This document shows, one piece after another, positions 1 to 10,828 of a stretch of 64,000 nt of DNA. A program made the position numbers and the translations under genes. The DNA comes from an uncultured Pelagibacteraceae bacterium. Lineage in GTDB: Bacteria; Pseudomonadota; Alphaproteobacteria; Pelagibacterales; Pelagibacteraceae. The stretch lies in assembly GCA_902592655.1 (NCBI GenBank), contig CACJFE010000006.1, positions 19,686 to 83,685 on the forward strand, written 5' to 3'. The notes beneath the pieces were generated by a model, which saw nothing but the letters and a program-made list of their open reading frames with translations, searched no databases and was not told the origin of the DNA. How positions within the stretch are numbered: the stretch's first letter is position 1; the number at the start of each line of letters is the position of its first letter.

Positions 1-486
1 GCCCAACACGTTTTGGATGATGATTATTATAAGAGAATAGAAGCAATTCAATTTACAATGACACATGATGACGGTAAAAAAGTTGACGATATCGAAGAAG
101 CCGATGTCATTCTTTTGGGAGTCAGTAGAACCAGTAAAACACCAACCTCTATATATTTAGCAAATAGAGGTTATAAAACAATTAACATACCGCTAGTATT
201 GGAACAAAAAGTACCTAAAGGGCTAATATTAAATAAAAAAGCTTGTATAGTTGGTTTAATAGCCGATCCAGAAAGGTTAGCAGACATTAGGAGGAATAGA
301 GTTGCGATAATGAATGATCATAAAATTAAAGATTACACAAATCTAGATTATATTAAAAAAGAAGTGGATGATTCCAAAAATTTATTTAAAAAAAATAATT
401 GGCCAACAATAGACGTAACAAGAAGGTCAGTAGAGGAAACAGCAGCTTCAATTTTAAAGATTATTGAGATTAAAAGAAATAAATGA
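1..486 (+). CDS. ppsR: Pyruvate, phosphate dikinase/PEP synthase regulatory protein (DUF299/PPSR kinase-pyrophosphorylase), 5' truncated by window
   Basis: Frame is open upstream of the listed ORF (AQHVLDDDYYKRIEAIQFTMTHDDG); GVSRTSKTPTSIYLANRGYK and DPERLADIRRNR motifs. Confidence 0.9.
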   Translation, partial: AQHVLDDDYYKRIEAIQFTMTHDDGKKVDDIEEADVILLGVSRTSKTPTSIYLANRGYKTINIPLVLEQKVPKGLILNKKACIVGLIADPERLADIRRNRVAIMNDHKIKDYTNLDYIKKEVDDSKNLFKKNNWPTIDVTRRSVEETAASILKIIEIKRNK

Positions 487-1067
487 AAATAATTTTAGCC
501 TCAAAAAGCGGTGTAAGAAAAAAAATTTTAGATAATTACAAAATCGATTCAGATGTTGTGTTGTCTAATGTAGATGAGGAAGAAGTAAAAACTTCACTTC
601 TGGCAGAGGGAGCAAATCCATTATTAGTATCTAAAAATTTAGCAGAAATTAAGTCTGTTAAGGTTAGTAGTAAAAATCCTGATAGACTTGTTCTGGGTGC
701 AGATAGTGTTATTTCTCTCAATAATGAACTCATTAACAAACCTAGATCTAGAGATGAAGCTTTAAAAATTTTAAAAAAGTTAAATAATTCCAAACATTAT
801 CTTATAAGCTCCGTATGTTTTTCAAAAAACGGAGCAATGGTTTGGAATCATTCAGATTCATCCGAACTCAAAATGAAGAATTTTAAAGAAAAGGAGCTTT
901 TGGATTACCTTAACAAGATTGATACTGAAACACTATTGGCTTACGGAGTGTATCAAATCGAAGCTAATGGCTTAGATTTATTCGAATACATTAAAGGTGA
1001 TCATAATTCAATTATGGGTCTGCCAATAAAAGATATTATCAACTATATTAACCAATATAAAAAATGA
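483..1067 (+). CDS. maf: Maf family nucleotide pyrophosphatase
   Basis: N-term ILASKSGVRKKIL, GADSVISL, GLPIKDI motifs. Confidence 0.9.
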   Translation: MKIILASKSGVRKKILDNYKIDSDVVLSNVDEEEVKTSLLAEGANPLLVSKNLAEIKSVKVSSKNPDRLVLGADSVISLNNELINKPRSRDEALKILKKLNNSKHYLISSVCFSKNGAMVWNHSDSSELKMKNFKEKELLDYLNKIDTETLLAYGVYQIEANGLDLFEYIKGDHNSIMGLPIKDIINYINQYKK

Positions 1068-1885
1068 AAAAAAAATATGGAATAATTGGGAATCCAATTA
1101 AGCATTCTTTATCACCTGTACTTCACAATTACTGGTTTAGAAAATATGAAATCGACGCTAATTATTCAATAATCGATGTTAAAGAAAACGAAATATCTGT
1201 AATTATTAAAAAATTAAAAAATGAGGAATTTAATGGAATAAATATTACTCTTCCTTATAAGCAAAAGATCGTCCCTCATTTAAGCCGGCTTGTTAATGAT
1301 GCATTAATTACAAGCTCAGTAAACACTGTTTATCTTGACGATAAGAAGGCATTAATTGGTGAAAACACGGATGTGTTTGGTTTGCAAGCCGCCTACTTAA
1401 AAGAAGTTGATAACTCCTCAAAAAAAAAGACTTTAGTAATCGGAGCCGGTGGAGTTTCACCATCAGTAATTCTTGCTTTACAAAAATCGGGCGTGAAAGA
1501 TATTTCGATAACAAACCGAACTAAAGAAAAATGTATATTTCTTAAGAAAAAGTTTAGCAGTTTGAAAGTTTTAAATTGGGAAGAATTAGAAGAAAGAATA
1601 AAAAATTATGACATTATTATAAATGCAACAAGTTTAGGCTTGAAAAACGGACAGGATTTTGAATTTAATTTTGATAGAATAAAAGAAAATTTGATTTACA
1701 TTGACACGATATATAATCCATTGGAAACAAAAACTCTAAAGTATTTAAAAGAGAAAAATATCAAAGTTTTCAACGGCCTGAATATGTTTATCTATCAAGG
1801 TCAAAAATCTTTTTATTTATGGAATAAAATTAATCCTGAAATTGATCAAGAATTAGTAGAATTACTATTAAATAAACTCAAATGA
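1064..1885 (+). CDS. aroE: Shikimate dehydrogenase
   Basis: YGIIGNPIKHSLSPVLHN, NITLPYK, GAGGVSPSVILAL. Confidence 0.95.
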   Translation: MKKKYGIIGNPIKHSLSPVLHNYWFRKYEIDANYSIIDVKENEISVIIKKLKNEEFNGINITLPYKQKIVPHLSRLVNDALITSSVNTVYLDDKKALIGENTDVFGLQAAYLKEVDNSSKKKTLVIGAGGVSPSVILALQKSGVKDISITNRTKEKCIFLKKKFSSLKVLNWEELEERIKNYDIIINATSLGLKNGQDFEFNFDRIKENLIYIDTIYNPLETKTLKYLKEKNIKVFNGLNMFIYQGQKSFYLWNKINPEIDQELVELLLNKLK

Positions 1886-2448
1886 AAAAAATTGGAATTA
1901 CAGGTTCTTTAGCCTCTGGGAAAACTACTGCTAGTAAAATTCTTTCATCAGGTAGAGGACCATTATTCAGTGCAGACTTAATAGTAAAAAAATTGTATCA
2001 AAATAAGAATTTTATTAGATTTTTATCAAAAAAAATTAAAATTAATTATGACAAAAGCTTAAAAAAAAAATTAATAAATGTATTAATAAAAAACCAGATC
2101 AATCTAAGAAAAATTGAAAAAATAATACACCCTTTAGTCAGAAAAGAAATGTTGAGATTTACAAAAAAAAATAAAAATAGTTCAATCTTATTTTATGAGA
2201 TACCTCTTCTAATTGAAAGTAAACTCAATAAAAAGTTTGACGTAATCATCTTCATAAAAGCAAAAAAAACGATAAGATTTAAGAGATTTAAAGCCAAGGG
2301 AGGAAACAAAAAACTCTTCGAAATCCTAAATAAAAAACAATTGAGTGATAAAAAAAAAATAAATTTTTGCGACCACGTTGTTGTTAATGAAAGCAATAAA
2401 AAGATTTTAAAGGAAAACTTATTAGATATAATCAATAGATATGAATGA
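1882..2448 (+). CDS. coaE: Dephospho-CoA kinase
   Basis: IGITGSLASGKTTASKIL P-loop; IIHPLVRKEM; PLLIES. Confidence 0.92.
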   Translation: MKKIGITGSLASGKTTASKILSSGRGPLFSADLIVKKLYQNKNFIRFLSKKIKINYDKSLKKKLINVLIKNQINLRKIEKIIHPLVRKEMLRFTKKNKNSSILFYEIPLLIESKLNKKFDVIIFIKAKKTIRFKRFKAKGGNKKLFEILNKKQLSDKKKINFCDHVVVNESNKKILKENLLDIINRYE

Positions 2449-3100
2449 AATATTCTTAGACACGGAGACTACAGGTTTATCTTTCAAAGAAGGGCACAGA
2501 ATAGTGGAAATAGCATGTATAGAAACCAAAGATTTGATACCCACTGGTTCAGTATTTCATAAATTAATAAACCCTAAGAGAGATGTGCCAAAAGAAGCTT
2601 TCAAAATTCATGGTTTTTCTGAAGAATTCTTAAGCACTAAAGAAACTTTTGATAAAATCGCCGACGAATTTTTAAAATTTATCGAAGAAAAAAAAATAAT
2701 AATTCACAACGCAAGTTTTGACTTAAGTTTTTTAAATGGTGAGCTAGACTTATTAAAAAAGAGGCAGATAAAAAATGATTTTGTAATAGATTCACTAGAA
2801 GTTGCAAGAAATAAATATCCAGGAACATCTAATTCTTTAGATGCGCTTTGTAAGAAGTTTAATATAGATTTATCTAAGAGAACAAAACATAATGCATTGC
2901 TTGATTGTGAACTATTAAGAGAAGTTTACATAAACCTTTTAGATGTTAAGGAACCAAAATTCAATTTATCTTCATCAGGCGTCGAACAAAATTTAACTAA
3001 AAATAAAAAATACTATAAAAAAATTCTAAATATTTCAGACGACGAAATAAGATTGCATAAAGAGTTTTTAAAAAAAGAGCTAAAGAAAAATTTTTATTGA
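2441..3100 (+). CDS. dnaQ: DNA polymerase III epsilon subunit (3'-5' exonuclease)
   Basis: FLDTETTGL, HNASFDLSFLN, HNALLDCELL ExoI-III motifs. Confidence 0.93.
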   Translation: MNEIFLDTETTGLSFKEGHRIVEIACIETKDLIPTGSVFHKLINPKRDVPKEAFKIHGFSEEFLSTKETFDKIADEFLKFIEEKKIIIHNASFDLSFLNGELDLLKKRQIKNDFVIDSLEVARNKYPGTSNSLDALCKKFNIDLSKRTKHNALLDCELLREVYINLLDVKEPKFNLSSSGVEQNLTKNKKYYKKILNISDDEIRLHKEFLKKELKKNFY

Positions 3101-3513
3101 ATTTTACGCATATTGTAAAGTTTTTCAAAATCTACATTTTCATTTATCTTTATATCTTTAAAACCAGAGCACTCGAAAAGGCTAATAAATATTTGTCTTA
3201 GTTCTTTATAAATTTGAGATGGTACTTTTATTAAAATAATTTTTTCCATTTCATTTTTTTCTATAGTGTCGTCGGAAAGCTCTATCATAGTTGAAAATAC
3301 TATTCTGGTATTAATACTATCATCGCTTTTTTTAATTGGACTTAAGTTAAGAGAGGTTAAAATTTCTATTATATTTTTTTTTACTTGATTACTTTTAATA
3401 TCAATATTTATCTTATAGTTTTTAATTTCTTTTGACAGCAAAAAAAAAGTTTTAGGATTAGGTATCTTGAAATTTATTTCTCTAATGTATTTACCAATAA
3501 TTTTATAATTCAT
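3094..3513 (-). CDS. secB: SecB-like export chaperone (divergent)
   Basis: SecB-like fold residues, size and position next to dnaQ as in other alphaproteobacteria. Confidence 0.75.
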   Translation of the reverse strand: MNYKIIGKYIREINFKIPNPKTFFLLSKEIKNYKINIDIKSNQVKKNIIEILTSLNLSPIKKSDDSINTRIVFSTMIELSDDTIEKNEMEKIILIKVPSQIYKELRQIFISLFECSGFKDIKINENVDFEKLYNMRKIQ

Positions 3514-3925
3514 CTTTGTTCTTATTTACGATTTCACCTTCAATCGTTTTATTCATTTTACCCGTTTTTTTTTCAAATTTTTTATCTGTAAGCGCAATTT
3601 TTAAAAAAATATTTCTAGTAAAAGGTATAAGCAATGCAAAGCCAATAAAATCTGTTAAAAAACCTGGTATAATTAATAATATTGCAGCAAACGCTATTGA
3701 AGCTCCTGAAATCAACTCATAAATTGGAGTTTTGTTTTGATACAGATTGGTTAACCCTGACTTTAAAGTCCGTAAACCTTGAACTCGAGCATAGTAAATA
3801 CCTAAAATTGCAGTAAAAAAAACTAGAGCTAAAGTGTTAAGAGCTCCAATTTTACCGCCAATTTTGATCATTAAGAAAATCTCTATAGCTGGTAATCCTA
3901 TAAAAATAATAAAAAATGTGTTCAT
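3503..3925 (-). CDS. fxsA: FxsA family membrane protein
   Basis: N-term PAIEIFLMIKIGGKIG and GFLTDFIGFALLIP motifs. Confidence 0.85.
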   Translation of the reverse strand: MNTFFIIFIGLPAIEIFLMIKIGGKIGALNTLALVFFTAILGIYYARVQGLRTLKSGLTNLYQNKTPIYELISGASIAFAAILLIIPGFLTDFIGFALLIPFTRNIFLKIALTDKKFEKKTGKMNKTIEGEIVNKNKDEL

Positions 3926-3969
3926 TTGTCAGATACAAAATTATATTATTCATGTATATTTATCAAATT

Positions 3970-4572
3970 ATGAGTAACAGTTTTGGCTATTTAGACATAA
4001 TCTTATTAGGGATGATCGCAGGATTCATAATTCTACGACTCAGAAGTATATTAGGAAGAAAAACAGGGCATGAGTCAAAGTTATACCCTAACTTTGCAGA
4101 AAAAAAATTTACAATGCCTAAAAAAGATGCCGAAACACCAAAACCAAATTTAGATACCTTAGAAGGAGAAAATAAAAAAGAGTTTCTTAAAGGTGCAGAA
4201 ATAGCATACGAAAGTATTTTAACATCTTTTGCAAATGGAGACTTAATTAAGTTAAAAGCATTATTGTCACCTAATATGTTTTCTAATTTTTCAGATGCCA
4301 TTAAAGTTAGAAATAAAGAAAAAATTAAATCAGAATTTACATTCATTGGTGTTAAAGAATCATCTGTTGAAAAATATGAGAAGATAAAAGATAACTTATT
4401 TGCTACTGTGAAGTTTGTAGCTGAAGTAATTTCTGTAAAAAAAGATAAAGACGACAAGATTATCGAGGGCAATCCTGACAAAATAAAATTTGTAACTGAT
4501 AGTTGGAAATTTACAAAAAATATCAATAATAAAAGTCCTAACTGGTATCTATCTGAAATCATTAGCCAGTGA
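3970..4572 (+). CDS. Tim44/TimA domain protein
   Basis: MSNSFGYLDIILLGMIAGFIILRLRSILGRKTG N-term followed by Tim44-like domain; start trimmed from the 3916 ORF start to ATG 3970. Confidence 0.85.
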   Translation: MSNSFGYLDIILLGMIAGFIILRLRSILGRKTGHESKLYPNFAEKKFTMPKKDAETPKPNLDTLEGENKKEFLKGAEIAYESILTSFANGDLIKLKALLSPNMFSNFSDAIKVRNKEKIKSEFTFIGVKESSVEKYEKIKDNLFATVKFVAEVISVKKDKDDKIIEGNPDKIKFVTDSWKFTKNINNKSPNWYLSEIISQ

Positions 4573-4988
4573 CAAACAAAAAAGGTCTTTCTAAAGAAGA
4601 TAAAAATACGTGGCAAGAATATATTAAAAATCCTTCAGACGTTTATGACAAGGATAAACGCAATTCCCTTAAAAGTAAATTAAAAGGCAGATTCAAATTT
4701 GATCTACATGGTTACACTTTAAGTGAAGCAAATATTAAAGTTAAAGACCTGATAATTTCTTGTGTAGAAAATAATTATAAGGAAATATTATTAATTACGG
4801 GTAAAGGAAATCATTCTACAAATGAAAAAAATATTTACGTCTCCAAAGATTTAGGAAAACTAAAATTTTCCGTACCTGAGTATATTAAATCTAATGAAGA
4901 ACTAAGCAAATATATAATATCTATAGAAGAAGCTAATGTAATAGACGGTGGAGAAGGTGCAATTTTGATAAAAATAAGAAATTTATAA
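4569..4988 (+). CDS. Smr (MutS2 C-terminal) domain endonuclease-like protein
   Basis: [21 protein letters not shown] motifs. Confidence 0.88.
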   Translation: MTNKKGLSKEDKNTWQEYIKNPSDVYDKDKRNSLKSKLKGRFKFDLHGYTLSEANIKVKDLIISCVENNYKEILLITGKGNHSTNEKNIYVSKDLGKLKFSVPEYIKSNEELSKYIISIEEANVIDGGEGAILIKIRNL

Positions 4989-6359
4989 AATAAATTTTGA
5001 TAGATCCGTATCTTTTACCAAGTTACCCAAGTTTTCTTGTACAAATTTTTTGTCGACAGTTATAGTTTCTCCTGCTTTATCAGTAGCATTAAAACTAATG
5101 TCGTCTAAAACTTTCTCAATTATTGTGTGAAGCCTTCTCGCTCCAATATTTTCTACTGAAGAATTTACTTCTGCAGAAATCTTTGCAAGCATATCAATTC
5201 CGTCTTCAGAAAATTCAAGATTAACATCTTCAGTCTTTAATAAAGACTTGTATTGTTTGATTAAACTGTTGTCCGGCTCTTTCAAAATTCTTTTAAAATC
5301 ATCCTCTTTCAGAGCATTTAGCTCTACTCTTATAGGAAGTCTTCCTTGTAGCTCTGGTAAAAGATCAGACGGTTTTGCTAATTGAAAGGCTCCTGATGCG
5401 ATAAAAAGAATATGATCAGTTTTTATCGGACCATGTTTAGTGTTTACAGTTGTACCTTCAATCAAAGGCAACAAATCTCTTTGAACCCCTTCTCTTGAAA
5501 CGTCTCCACCGACTCTATCGCTTCTTGCAGAAACTTTATCTATTTCATCTAAAAACACAATTCCATTTTCTTCTGTTGCTCTCTTAGCTTCTTTAATAAT
5601 TTTATCTTCTTCGATCATTTTATCTGACTCTTGGGCAACTAAAATTCCGTGAGATTCTTTAACAGTCATCTTTTTTTTCTTACCTTTTTTCCCGCCCATC
5701 GACTTACCCAAGATATCTCCCAAATTAACCATCCCGATATTTCCTCCAGGCATCCCAGGTATTTCAAAACTTTGTAACCCAGAAGAAGAATCTTGAACTT
5801 CAATCTCTATTTCATTTTTATCTAAGTCGCCATTTCTTAATCTTTTTCTAAAACTTTCTCTTGTAGCAACACTTGCTTTATTACCGACTAATGCATCCAG
5901 AACCTTTTCCTCTGCTTTTAATTCAGCTTTAGCCTTAACTTCTTTTCTCTTTCTCTCTCTTTCCATCGCTATAGCAATTTCAATCAAATCTCTGATGATT
6001 TGTTCAACGTCTTTACCTACGTACCCTACTTCAGTAAATCTTGTCGCTTCAACTTTTATGAAAGGTGCTTCAGCTAATCTTGAAAGTCTTCTTGATATTT
6101 CAGTTTTACCTACTCCAGTTGGACCAATCATAAGTATATTTTTCGGCAACACTTCGTCTCTCATTTCATCAGTAAGGGCCTGTCTTCTCCACCTATTTCT
6201 TAATGCAACAGCAACAGCTTTTTTTGCTTCTTTTTGACCGATCACATATCTATCTAGCTCTGAAACTATTTCTCTTGGAGAAAGAGCGCTGACCCTTGAG
6301 CTGTCAGATTTAGATCCTTTAACTAGCTTTAAATTTGTTTCTTTTTTTGATTTTGACAT
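4983..6359 (-). CDS. hslU: HslU ATPase subunit of HslUV protease
   Basis: [36 protein letters not shown]. Confidence 0.97.
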   Translation of the reverse strand: MSKSKKETNLKLVKGSKSDSSRVSALSPREIVSELDRYVIGQKEAKKAVAVALRNRWRRQALTDEMRDEVLPKNILMIGPTGVGKTEISRRLSRLAEAPFIKVEATRFTEVGYVGKDVEQIIRDLIEIAIAMERERKRKEVKAKAELKAEEKVLDALVGNKASVATRESFRKRLRNGDLDKNEIEIEVQDSSSGLQSFEIPGMPGGNIGMVNLGDILGKSMGGKKGKKKKMTVKESHGILVAQESDKMIEEDKIIKEAKRATEENGIVFLDEIDKVSARSDRVGGDVSREGVQRDLLPLIEGTTVNTKHGPIKTDHILFIASGAFQLAKPSDLLPELQGRLPIRVELNALKEDDFKRILKEPDNSLIKQYKSLLKTEDVNLEFSEDGIDMLAKISAEVNSSVENIGARRLHTIIEKVLDDISFNATDKAGETITVDKKFVQENLGNLVKDTDLSKFIL

Positions 6360-6899
6360 TTAAATTTTTTCCATTGTTACGTTATTGTTCGTGAATACAC
6401 AAATGTCTGATGCAACTTTCAAAGCTTTTTTGGCTATCTCTTCAGCTTTCATGTCAGTCTCGATTAAAACTTTAGCAGCTGCAAGAGCATAGTTTCCTCC
6501 AGATCCAATTCCAATAATTCCATCCTCTGGTTCTAAAACATCACCAGTTCCAGAAATTATAAAGCTATGATTTTTATCTGCTACTGCCATTAATGCTTCT
6601 AATCGTCTTAAAAATTTATCACTTCTCCAATCTTTAGCTAGTTCTACAGCTGCTCTTTGTAAGTTACCGGCGTGCTTTTCTAATTTTGCTTCGAGTCTTT
6701 CAAATAAAGTTAGAGCGTCTGCAGTTGATCCTGCAAATCCTGCGATTACTCCTCTGCTCTCAATTTTTCTAACTTTCTTGGCCTTGCTTTTTAAAACTGT
6801 ATTACCAAGACTGACTTGACCGTCTCCTGCTACAATGGTCTCCCCGCCCTTTCTAAGAAGGACAATAGTAGTACCGTGCCATTTTTCAGCTGTATTCAT
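6360..6899 (-). CDS. hslV: HslV protease subunit
   Basis: [37 protein letters not shown]. Confidence 0.97.
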   Translation of the reverse strand: MNTAEKWHGTTIVLLRKGGETIVAGDGQVSLGNTVLKSKAKKVRKIESRGVIAGFAGSTADALTLFERLEAKLEKHAGNLQRAAVELAKDWRSDKFLRRLEALMAVADKNHSFIISGTGDVLEPEDGIIGIGSGGNYALAAAKVLIETDMKAEEIAKKALKVASDICVFTNNNVTMEKI

Positions 6900-6905
6900 G
6901 AAGTT

Positions 6906-6934
6906 ATATGTGGAGATTATTTTGAGATCTTCAA
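6906..6934 (-). promoter_or_regulatory. Candidate heat-shock (sigma32/RpoH-type) promoter for hslVU
   Basis: Minus strand TTGAAG-N15-CCACATAT (TTG-N18-CCACATATA), just upstream of hslV; resembles the dnaK upstream element. Confidence 0.4.
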
Positions 6935-6995
6935 TAGTGATTTATTGATAAAATGACCATTTAAATATATATCAAAGGTAAATCAGGCATAGTTT

Positions 6996-7586
6996 ATGAG
7001 TAGAAAAGCAAAAATTACTAGAAAAACAAAAGAGACCAGTATTTCTGTCGCGGTTAATCTTGATGGAAAAGGAAAGTATAAAATTAAAACTGGAATAGGT
7101 TTTTTAGACCATATGTTGGAGCAACTATCAAAACACTCCCTTATAGATTTAGATGTTAAAGCTAAAGGTGACACGCATATAGATTTACATCACACTACTG
7201 AAGATACAGGTATTGCAATTGGTGAAGCTATTAAAAAAGCAGCAGGTAACCGTAAAGGAATTACACGATATGCATCAACAATGATTCCTATGGATGAAAC
7301 TCTGAGTCGGGTTTCAATAGATGTATCGAATAGACCTTATTTAATCTGGAAAGTAAATTTACCGGTTGAGAAACTTGGTGAGATGGACACAGAATTATTT
7401 AAAGAGTGGTTTCAAGCATTTTCACAATCAGCTGGAGTTACTTTACACATAGAAAATATTTACGGTGAAAATAGTCACCACAAGATTGAGTCGTGTTACA
7501 AAGGTTTAGCTAGATCATTAAAAGATGCTTTAGCAATTGATAAAAGAATTAAAAACGCAATACCTTCGACAAAAGGCTCTATTTAA
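6996..7586 (+). CDS. hisB: Imidazoleglycerol-phosphate dehydratase
   Basis: [26 protein letters not shown]. Confidence 0.96.
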   Translation: MSRKAKITRKTKETSISVAVNLDGKGKYKIKTGIGFLDHMLEQLSKHSLIDLDVKAKGDTHIDLHHTTEDTGIAIGEAIKKAAGNRKGITRYASTMIPMDETLSRVSIDVSNRPYLIWKVNLPVEKLGEMDTELFKEWFQAFSQSAGVTLHIENIYGENSHHKIESCYKGLARSLKDALAIDKRIKNAIPSTKGSI

Positions 7587-7591
7587 AATTG

Positions 7592-8218
7592 ATGAACGTC
7601 ACAATTGTTGACTACCAATCGGGCAATATTAGCTCTGTCATAAATTCTTTTACAGAGGCCGCTAAAGGTAAAGTTAATTTAGAGGTAACTACAGACATTA
7701 ATAAAATTAAGTTTAGTGACAAGATTGTTTTACCAGGGCAAGGTTCATTCAGAAGCTGTATTAACTCTCTTAATCAAGTTAAGGGATTAGTTGATACACT
7801 TAAAGAATTTGTAATAACAAATAAGAAACCTTTATTAGGAATTTGTGTAGGTTTACAAATGTTTGCTGATGTTGGGTATGAGGAAGCAGAAACAAATGGC
7901 TTAAGTTGGATTTCTGGTAAAGTTTCCAAAATTGATAATCAAAAGGGAAAATTTAAGCTCCCACATATTGGCTGGAATGAAATTGAAATTCAAAAAGAAA
8001 GTAAAATATTTAAAGATATAAAAAATAAATCTCACATGTATTTCGTACATAGTTATGAGTTTATTCCTGAGGATAAATCAGTCATTTCAGCAATAACAGA
8101 TTATTCATCAAAAATTGTATGTGCTGTTGAGAAGGATAATTTATTTGGAACGCAGTTTCATCCTGAGAAGAGTGATAAAATCGGATTAAAAGTAATTGAT
8201 AACTTTTTAAAATTATAA
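7592..8218 (+). CDS. hisH: Imidazole glycerol phosphate synthase glutaminase subunit
   Basis: LGICVGLQMF, GTQFHPEKS; start at ATG 7592. Confidence 0.95.
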   Translation: MNVTIVDYQSGNISSVINSFTEAAKGKVNLEVTTDINKIKFSDKIVLPGQGSFRSCINSLNQVKGLVDTLKEFVITNKKPLLGICVGLQMFADVGYEEAETNGLSWISGKVSKIDNQKGKFKLPHIGWNEIEIQKESKIFKDIKNKSHMYFVHSYEFIPEDKSVISAITDYSSKIVCAVEKDNLFGTQFHPEKSDKIGLKVIDNFLKL

Positions 8219-8943
8219 TGAAAATATTTCCTGCAATAGATATAAAAGACAAGAAATGCGTAAGATTAATCAAAGGAGACTTTGATAAAAAAACTGAATA
8301 TAAAATTTCACCTATTGAACAAGCAGGTAAATATAAAAATCATGGCTTCAAAAATTTGCACATTGTTGATTTGGATGGCGCCTTAACTGGAAAGACGGTT
8401 AATTTAGATATTATTCAAGAAATAATAAGTAAATATGATTTGAAGATTGAAATAGGTGGTGGTGTTAGATCTTTTGATAGTATTAAAAAATATATCGATG
8501 CGGGCGTTGAAAAAGTAATTTTAGGTAGTGGTGCTATAAAAAATAAAGAATTTCTAAAAGAGTCTTGTAAAAAGTTTAAAGGTCAAATTGCTTTAGGATT
8601 GGATTCAAAATATGGAAATCTTTCTGTATCAGGCTGGAAAGAAAATTTAAATGTTAAAACTCTAGATTTTCTAAAAGAAGTAAATAACTATGGTGTAAGC
8701 CGAGTAATTTATACAGATATTAATAGAGATGGAATGAAAAAAAGTCCTAACCTAGAGGAGACTGTAAAAATTGCAGAGCTTTCTAATTGTCCTGTTGTGA
8801 TTTCAGGAGGCGTTTCATCAATAAGTGATATTAAGAAAGCTAAAGAATTAAATAATAAAAAAATTGAAGGTATTATTGTTGGCAAGGCCATTTATGATGG
8901 CGACATTAAACTTGATGAGTTAGCAAAGGAGATTGATGCTTAA
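8218..8943 (+). CDS. hisA: ProFAR isomerase
   Basis: [29 protein letters not shown]. Confidence 0.95.
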   Translation: MKIFPAIDIKDKKCVRLIKGDFDKKTEYKISPIEQAGKYKNHGFKNLHIVDLDGALTGKTVNLDIIQEIISKYDLKIEIGGGVRSFDSIKKYIDAGVEKVILGSGAIKNKEFLKESCKKFKGQIALGLDSKYGNLSVSGWKENLNVKTLDFLKEVNNYGVSRVIYTDINRDGMKKSPNLEETVKIAELSNCPVVISGGVSSISDIKKAKELNNKKIEGIIVGKAIYDGDIKLDELAKEIDA

Positions 8944-9694
8944 AAATAGAATTATACCTTGCCTTGATGTTAAAGATGGAAGAGTTGTCAAAGGCATTAA
9001 TTTTCTTGAATTAAAAGATGCTGGAGATCCAGTTGAACAAGCTAAAATTTATAGTGACGGCGGGGCTGACGAAATTTGTTTTCTTGATATTACAGCTTCA
9101 AATGAGAATAGAGAAACGATTATTGATATTGTTAGAAAAACTGCGAAAGAGTGTTTCGTTCCTTTAACCGTTGGAGGAGGAGTTAGAACAATTCAAAATA
9201 TTACCGATTTATTGTTAGCTGGTGCAGATAAAGTTTCTATTAATACTACCGCTGTAAAAAATGTCGAATTCGTTAAGGAAGCTTCAAAAAAATTTGGATC
9301 TCAATGCATTGTTGTTGCGATTGATGCAAAAAAAGTTTCAGATAATAAATGGGAAGTATTTACACACGGTGGAACAAATAAAACTGGTATCGATGCAGTA
9401 GAGTTTTCTAAAAAAGTAGAGGAAAATGGTGCCGGAGAAATTTTATTAACTTCAATGGACAAAGATGGAACTAAATCCGGATATGACGTTGATTTATTAA
9501 AAAAAATTACGAGTAACACCAATATTCCAGTAATAGCGTCCGGTGGAGTTGGAACTCTAGATCACTTATATGATGGCATAGTTAAAGGTGGAGCAAGTGC
9601 AGTTCTAGCGGCTTCTATCTTTCATTATGGCGAATATAAAATCAAAGATGTTAAAGAATATTTGAATTCTAAAAATGTATCTGTAAGGTTATAA
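8936..9694 (+). CDS. hisF: Imidazole glycerol phosphate synthase cyclase subunit
   Basis: [34 protein letters not shown]. Confidence 0.96.
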   Translation: MLKNRIIPCLDVKDGRVVKGINFLELKDAGDPVEQAKIYSDGGADEICFLDITASNENRETIIDIVRKTAKECFVPLTVGGGVRTIQNITDLLLAGADKVSINTTAVKNVEFVKEASKKFGSQCIVVAIDAKKVSDNKWEVFTHGGTNKTGIDAVEFSKKVEENGAGEILLTSMDKDGTKSGYDVDLLKKITSNTNIPVIASGGVGTLDHLYDGIVKGGASAVLAASIFHYGEYKIKDVKEYLNSKNVSVRL

Positions 9695-9695
9695 A

Positions 9696-9968
9696 ATGTT
9701 TGAAAACTTAGAACAATTAATTAAAACAATCAGAGAGAGAAAAAATTCTTCTCCAGATAAGTCTTATACTAACAAACTTTTGAACGATAAAAACCTAAGT
9801 GTTTTAAAAGTAAAAGAGGAAATAGGCGAATTAATAGAATCTGTGGAAAAAAATTCAAATAAGATACACGAAGCTGCTGATGTAGTTTATCATTTGATGG
9901 TTTACTTAGAGGCTAACAACATAAAAATTGAAGATGTGATGAGCGAACTTAAGAAAAGACAGAAATGA
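9696..9968 (+). CDS. hisE: Phosphoribosyl-ATP pyrophosphatase
   Basis: SYTNKLL...KVKEEIGELIES...EAADVVYHLMVYL. Confidence 0.9.
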   Translation: MFENLEQLIKTIRERKNSSPDKSYTNKLLNDKNLSVLKVKEEIGELIESVEKNSNKIHEAADVVYHLMVYLEANNIKIEDVMSELKKRQK

Positions 9969-10321
9969 GTTACGACAAAAATAATATATTTGCTAAAATC
10001 CTAAGGGGAGAACTTCCATGTAAAAAAGTTTATGAAAATGATCATGTTTTAGCTTTTCATGATATTAATCCTCAAAAGAAAGTTCATGTTTTAGTTATTC
10101 CTAAAGGTGAATACGTAGATCTTAATGATTTCAACAACAAAGCTTCAGATAAAGAGATTGTAGAGTTTAACAAAGCAATGACGCATGTCGCAAACTTAGT
10201 GGGCGCAAAAGATAAAGGATATCGAGCTTTAACTAATATTGGAAGTGATGGTGGTCAGGAGGTTCCTCATTTACACTTTCATATATTTGCAGGTGAAAAG
10301 ATCGGAAAGATGGTTAGCTGA
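9965..10321 (+). CDS. HIT family hydrolase (HinT-like)
   Basis: IFAKILRGELPCKKVYEND; HLHFHIFAG HIT motif. Confidence 0.95.
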   Translation: MSYDKNNIFAKILRGELPCKKVYENDHVLAFHDINPQKKVHVLVIPKGEYVDLNDFNNKASDKEIVEFNKAMTHVANLVGAKDKGYRALTNIGSDGGQEVPHLHFHIFAGEKIGKMVS

Positions 10322-10827
10322 TGGTTTCAAGAGTTAAAAGATATTTTTTAGAAATTAGAGATTTTTCAAAAACAGTTGATTTAAATCTTCCAGAAAATTT
10401 CCAAATTATTTTAGATGATAAAGATAATTTTCATTTAAATAAATTTTTTTATAAACAAATAGGCGTAGAGCATTACTGGAGAGATAGATTACTTTGGTCT
10501 GATAGCGAATGGGTAAAGTATGTTACAAATAAAAACTTAGAAACACATTTTCTAAAAAAAGGTGAAGATTTAGTAGGATATTACGAACAAGAATATCATC
10601 CTGGGTCAAATGAAGTAGAGCTTATTAACCTAGGGGTGCTTAAAGAATTCAGAGGTTTGAAGCTTGGCTCAACACTTGTAAATCACGCTATAGCAAGTGC
10701 ATCAAGAAAAAATCCTGAAAGAATGTGGGTTCATACTTGTAGTTTAGACCACAAACATGCATTACAAAATTATAAATCTAAGGGATTTAAAATTTTTAAA
10801 GAAGAAGAAATTGAATTTGTAGCTTAA
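10321..10827 (+). CDS. GNAT family N-acetyltransferase
   Basis: LGVLKEFRGLKLGSTLVNHAI acetyl-CoA binding motif. Confidence 0.85.
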   Translation: MVSRVKRYFLEIRDFSKTVDLNLPENFQIILDDKDNFHLNKFFYKQIGVEHYWRDRLLWSDSEWVKYVTNKNLETHFLKKGEDLVGYYEQEYHPGSNEVELINLGVLKEFRGLKLGSTLVNHAIASASRKNPERMWVHTCSLDHKHALQNYKSKGFKIFKEEEIEFVA

Positions 10828-10828
10828 T

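Noticed and set aside
3987-4616. 209-aa antisense ORF on the minus strand
   Set aside because: Fully overlaps the well-supported Tim44-like gene and smr start; composition looks like an antisense shadow, with no recognisable motif.
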